Shown one piece after another: positions 5,806 through 8,544 of a DNA stretch of 8,544 nucleotides. The stretch's first letter is position 1, and each line of letters opens with the position of its first letter. The notes under the pieces were generated by a model that saw only the letters and a list, made by a program, of their open reading frames with translations, was not told the origin of the DNA and searched no databases. Location: NCBI GenBank assembly GCA_045612185.1, contig JAZKYO010000006.1, positions 1 through 8,544 on the forward strand, given 5' to 3'. Source of the stretch: RGIG8775 sp045612185 (GTDB lineage Bacteria; Bacillota; Clostridia; Oscillospirales; CAG-272). The translations under genes were made by a program, and so were the position numbers.

Positions 5806-6612
5806 ATGAAAAAAATTTTAGTTTTGGCGGTGGTTCTCGTTTTGTTGGCTGTCTCTGCACTCCCCGCCCTTGCAACATTACCCTCGCTTGAAGTAAGCGT
5901 GAGAATTGAGGGAAAAAACGAAAACCTGTTTTATGACAAAATAAGCACCAACAATCAGAACAACTTCTCGGTCCTCGAGATACTCAAGCTTGCCGACTCC
6001 AAAAGCGACAATCTGAAAATTGAGGGTCTTGACCTTGGCTACATCACCGCTATAAACGGCGATAAGATTGGTCAGACCGAGGGAGGTCAGGACCTCTACG
6101 TCGTAAGAATCAACGGTGAGTATATTCCATACGGCGAGCTTGGCGATTACGCGCTTAAAAGCGGCGACGAAATTCTCGTTTACTACTCCGACGAGTTTGG
6201 TGACGGAATGATTTTCCCCATAGTTGACACAAGCAAGCTGGAAAGCCACCGCTATATAAGATTTATCTACGAAAAGCCCTCCGAGGACGGAAGCTCGTTC
6301 TCTAACGAGTCGGTTGTTGGCGCAACGGTAACCTGGTACTGCGACGAGGCGGCGTTCACCTACGTCACCGACGGTCAAGGCGGTATTTATATAGACAAAA
6401 ATTCCTTTACAAGCGGCGACCACAGGCTTGCGATTGAGCTTGCGCGCGAGGACGGCACACCTGCCCTTCTTCGCCTCGCTCCCGACTACAAGGTAACCGT
6501 TCCCGTTGGAATCGGAGACAGCCTTGCGGTCTATATCTGCGCGGCGGCAGTTCTCATCAGCCTTGCGGCGGTAGTTGTCCTTGCGGCTTCTCTTAAGAAA
6601 AAGAAAACCTGA
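5806..6612 (+). CDS. Secreted, membrane-anchored protein with a DUF4430-like domain
   Basis: The 268-residue protein begins with a clear signal peptide (MKK, hydrophobic core, then A21-L-A23 as the likely cleavage site). It ends with a membrane helix (about 239-262) and a KKKK tail, so the middle should face outward, tethered to the membrane. Residues about 28-127 resemble DUF4430, the bacterial relative of the C-terminal beta domain of transcobalamin and intrinsic factor: a beta-rich region, FSVLEILKLA (54-63), YITAING (79-85), VVRINGEYI (99-107), and LKSGDEILVYY (117-127). Residues about 168-232 look like a CnaB or carboxypeptidase-regulatory-like beta sandwich. There is no LPXTG motif. The start is fixed by AGGAGG 8 nt upstream. 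It is the last gene of the operon, 49 nt after the kinase. Its ligand is unknown; cobalamin binding is only a family-based possibility. Confidence 0.82.
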   Translation: MKKILVLAVVLVLLAVSALPALATLPSLEVSVRIEGKNENLFYDKISTNNQNNFSVLEILKLADSKSDNLKIEGLDLGYITAINGDKIGQTEGGQDLYVVRINGEYIPYGELGDYALKSGDEILVYYSDEFGDGMIFPIVDTSKLESHRYIRFIYEKPSEDGSSFSNESVVGATVTWYCDEAAFTYVTDGQGGIYIDKNSFTSGDHRLAIELAREDGTPALLRLAPDYKVTVPVGIGDSLAVYICAAAVLISLAAVVVLAASLKKKKT

Positions 6613-6636
6613 AAAGCTAAATTTAATTGACATGCA

Positions 6637-6678
6637 AAAAGACACATCATTTCGGACAGCCGACGTGATGTGTCTTTT
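6637..6678 (+). terminator. Perfect 13-bp hairpin at the operon end, abutting the next gene's ribosome site
   Basis: AAAAGACACATCA (6637-6649) pairs without mismatch with TGATGTGTCTTTT (6666-6678), and CGG/CCG (6653-6655 and 6660-6662) can extend it around a 4-nt loop. The four T close the stem and are followed by AAGGAG, the Shine-Dalgarno of the gene at 6690. As a terminator it ends the 3470-6612 operon, though the U-run is short, so some read-through into 6690 is likely. It may instead act as an attenuator or translational structure for the downstream gene. Confidence 0.75.
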
Positions 6679-6689
6679 AAGGAGAAAAT

Positions 6690-8351
6690 ATGAAAAAAGA
6701 ACAAACGGTTACTTTAATGACTCCATTCTCGGAGCGAATGAGCGAGACTCCGTGGAGCGAGTACCCACGCCCCACCCTCGTCCGAGACTCATATCTCACC
6801 CTCAATGGCGAGTGGAAGGTTTCAGCCAAAGGCTATACGGGTAAAATTACCGTCCCCTTCCCTCCCGAATCGGTTCTTTCGGGCATCGGGCGAGAGATTG
6901 GAGAAGAACTGCGCTACGAAAAGACATTCACCCTGCCAAACGGCTTCAACAAGGGGCGAATTCTGCTTCATTTCGGCGCGGTTGACGCTATGACGCGCGT
7001 GCTTGTAAACGGCAATGAGCTTGGCTCGCATTCGGGCGGATATCTGCCATTCTCCTTTGACATTACCGAGCTTATCACCGATGGCGAAAACAAGCTTGAG
7101 GCGCAGGTTTCCGACATTCTTGACACCGACCTGCCCTACGGCAAGCAGTGCCGAAAGCGTGGCGGAATGTGGTACACCCCCATAAGCGGAATCTGGCAAA
7201 GTGTATGGCTTGAATCTGTACCGACAGAGTATGTGGAAAGGCTTGAGATTCTGCCCTCGCTTAACTCCGCCACAATAAAGGTCAAGGGCGGCGCGCTCCA
7301 TAAAAAGCTGACCCTTGAGGGAGGCGAGACCATCGAATTTGACGGTGAGGAAATCTCGCTTAACGTCAAAGACCCAAAAAATTGGACTCCCGAAACCCCC
7401 ACGCTTTATAACTTCACCCTTGAGTGCGGCGAGGACAAAATAACCTCCTACTTTGCCTTGCGGACAATCGAGGCAAAGGACGGCAAGCTGTTGCTCAACG
7501 GTAAGCCCTACTTTTTCCACGGACTTCTCGACCAAGGCTATTTCAGCGACGGCATATATACTCCCGCCACGCCCGAGGGCTTTGAGTTTGACATTCTCCA
7601 AATGAAAAAGCTGGGCTTCAATATGCTCAGAAAGCACATAAAAATCGAGCCCGAGCTTTTCTACTACTACTGCGACAAGCACGGAATGGCGGTTTTCCAG
7701 GACTTTGTAAACAGCGGTAAATACAACTTTCTCATTGACACCGCCCTGCCCACGCTTGGACTTAAGCGCGGAATAAGCCACCGTGCCACAAAAAAGCGCC
7801 GTGAACGCTTTGAGGCAGACGGGCTTGAGACGCTAAAAAAGCTTTGCAACCACCCGTCGGTCTGCTATTACACTGTTTTCAACGAGGGGTGGGGGCAATA
7901 CGATGCCGACAGGCTTTATAAAATGATGAAAACCGCAGACCCAAGCCGAGTTTTTGACGCCACTTCGGGCTGGTTTTTCGAAAAGGAAAGCGACGTAGAC
8001 AGCCACCACGTTTATTTTAAGCCAGTGAAGCTGAAAAAAGGAATGCGCCCCTTGGTGCTTTCGGAGTTTGGCGGCTACTCGCACAAGGTGGAGGGACATT
8101 CCTTTAACCTTACCAAAAACTACGGATACAAGTATTTTGAGACCGCAGACGAGCTTGACGCCGCCATAAAAGACCTATACCTCAACCAAGTCGTTCCCGC
8201 CATCCGCGAGGGGCTTTGCGCCGCAGTGCTGACCCAACTTTCCGACGTCGAGGACGAGACCAACGGCTTAATCACCTACGACCGTCGGGTCATAAAGGTG
8301 AACCTCGACACAATGCTTTCAATCAAAAAAGCAATAGACTCTGCCACCTGA
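6690..8351 (+). CDS. Glycoside hydrolase family 2 enzyme (beta-galactosidase/beta-glycosidase-like)
   Basis: This is a retaining beta-glycosidase, probably cytoplasmic since no signal peptide is present. The 553 residues show the GH2 order. A galactose-binding-like N-terminal domain (about 30-175) includes LNGEW (38-42) and the GGMWYTPISGIWQSVWLE stretch (158-175). A short immunoglobulin-like domain (about 180-258) follows, and then a TIM barrel (about 262-550). NEG at 398-400 gives acid/base E399, and SEF at 458-460 gives nucleophile E459. The C-terminal domains of large LacZ enzymes are absent, and no NxK motif typical of beta-glucuronidases follows the nucleophile. The substrate therefore stays open, with galactoside, mannoside or another beta-linkage possible. 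The start is fixed by AAGGAG (6679-6684), 5 nt upstream. No convincing promoter is seen just before it. Transcription may come by read-through past the 6637-6678 hairpin. Confidence 0.92.
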   Translation: MKKEQTVTLMTPFSERMSETPWSEYPRPTLVRDSYLTLNGEWKVSAKGYTGKITVPFPPESVLSGIGREIGEELRYEKTFTLPNGFNKGRILLHFGAVDAMTRVLVNGNELGSHSGGYLPFSFDITELITDGENKLEAQVSDILDTDLPYGKQCRKRGGMWYTPISGIWQSVWLESVPTEYVERLEILPSLNSATIKVKGGALHKKLTLEGGETIEFDGEEISLNVKDPKNWTPETPTLYNFTLECGEDKITSYFALRTIEAKDGKLLLNGKPYFFHGLLDQGYFSDGIYTPATPEGFEFDILQMKKLGFNMLRKHIKIEPELFYYYCDKHGMAVFQDFVNSGKYNFLIDTALPTLGLKRGISHRATKKRRERFEADGLETLKKLCNHPSVCYYTVFNEGWGQYDADRLYKMMKTADPSRVFDATSGWFFEKESDVDSHHVYFKPVKLKKGMRPLVLSEFGGYSHKVEGHSFNLTKNYGYKYFETADELDAAIKDLYLNQVVPAIREGLCAAVLTQLSDVEDETNGLITYDRRVIKVNLDTMLSIKKAIDSAT

Positions 8352-8363
8352 CAGAAAACTTAT

Positions 8364-8383
8364 CTTTTTTGCATACAAAAAAG
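8364..8383 (+). other. Weak A/T hairpin downstream of the GH2 gene
   Basis: CTTTTTTG (8364-8371) can pair with CAAAAAAG (8376-8383) around a 4-nt loop. It is almost all A-T pairs and is followed by GGCTTAA, not a T-run, so it is a poor candidate for an intrinsic terminator. It is the only hairpin between the GH2 stop codon and the right repeat, so the transcript may run into the repeat and end there. Confidence 0.35.
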
Positions 8384-8387
8384 GGCT

Positions 8388-8544
8388 TAAATTGTAGTTT
8401 GTAGGGGAGTTGTTCGCACAAACCCAATAGAGAAAAGTTTTGCGGAGCTTTTTCAAAAGCGACCGCCCGCGCCCGCAGGCGCACCGCGGTTTTTCTTTTT
8501 GGTCCTTTTTCTTTTGACGCTCCTTACTCAAAAAGAAAAAGGAC
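8388..8544 (-). repeat. Right copy of the structured repeat (inverted relative to the left end)
   Basis: The reverse complement of 8430-8544 equals 2-116 with one mismatch in 115 bases, and 8388-8405 matches 138-155 over 18 bases. The intervening stretch (8406-8429) differs from the left copy. It instead shares TGTGCGAACAAC and CCCCTA with the partial copy at 2704-2732. The outer arm 8502-8544 forms the same hairpin as 2-44. It contains no credible gene. The window ends at exactly the same repeat position at which it begins (offset of one base). Confidence 0.9.

Noticed and set aside
6822..7781. A 319-codon open frame on the minus strand inside the GH2 gene
   Set aside because: It is a shadow of a gene with intact catalytic motifs; no independent signals or recognisable domain.
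8319..8531. A 70-codon minus-strand frame inside the right repeat rich in Lys/Arg
   Set aside because: It is low-complexity translation of the structured repeat, running across the modules. No ribosome site or conserved coding pattern can be argued.

Overview
The window looks like chromosomal DNA from an anaerobic, low- to mid-GC Firmicute, most likely an uncultured gut or rumen clostridium. This is inferred from strong GGAGG-type ribosome sites, consensus sigma-A promoters with 17-bp spacers, a tRNA gene with encoded CCA, cytoplasmic glycoside hydrolases of unusual families, and a short clostridial-type Fur-family regulator with two CxxC pairs. No species can be named from the sequence alone.

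Layout from left to right. (1) Positions 2-155 hold a structured repeat whose near-perfect inverted copy forms the other end of the window (8388-8544). (2) A tRNA-Glu(CTC) gene on the minus strand has its own consensus promoter and terminator. It is divergent from (3) a monocistronic glycoside-hydrolase-like gene (598-2640) with its own promoter and a strong terminator. (4) A short intergenic region carries a partial copy of the end repeat, followed by a promoter and an Sfp-type 4'-phosphopantetheinyl transferase (2813-3409). (5) A new promoter drives a tightly packed operon. It encodes a histidine-rich alpha-helical protein of unknown function, a Fur-family regulator, a pyridoxamine/pyridoxal kinase, and a secreted membrane-anchored protein with a DUF4430-like domain (3470-6612). 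The operon ends in a 13-bp perfect hairpin. (6) A short glycoside hydrolase family 2 enzyme (6690-8351) starts 11 nt after that hairpin. (7) The right repeat closes the window.

Functionally, the two glycosidases (598-2640 and 6690-8351) lack signal peptides, so they probably process imported oligosaccharides or glycosides in the cytoplasm. The phosphopantetheinyl transferase activates carrier proteins encoded elsewhere. The central operon is the least ordinary part. A metal-sensing-type regulator is translationally packed between an uncharacterised His-rich helical protein and a vitamin B6 salvage kinase, followed by a surface protein whose domain is related to the C-terminal beta domain of animal cobalamin carriers. 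Whether these share one process is not established.

I found no CRISPR array, transposase, integrase, phage gene or classic defence system. The most unusual structural feature is the 115-bp, 114/115-identical inverted repeat at both ends. It is most simply a dispersed repeat at which an assembly broke, but a genuine repeat-bracketed segment cannot be excluded from this window alone.
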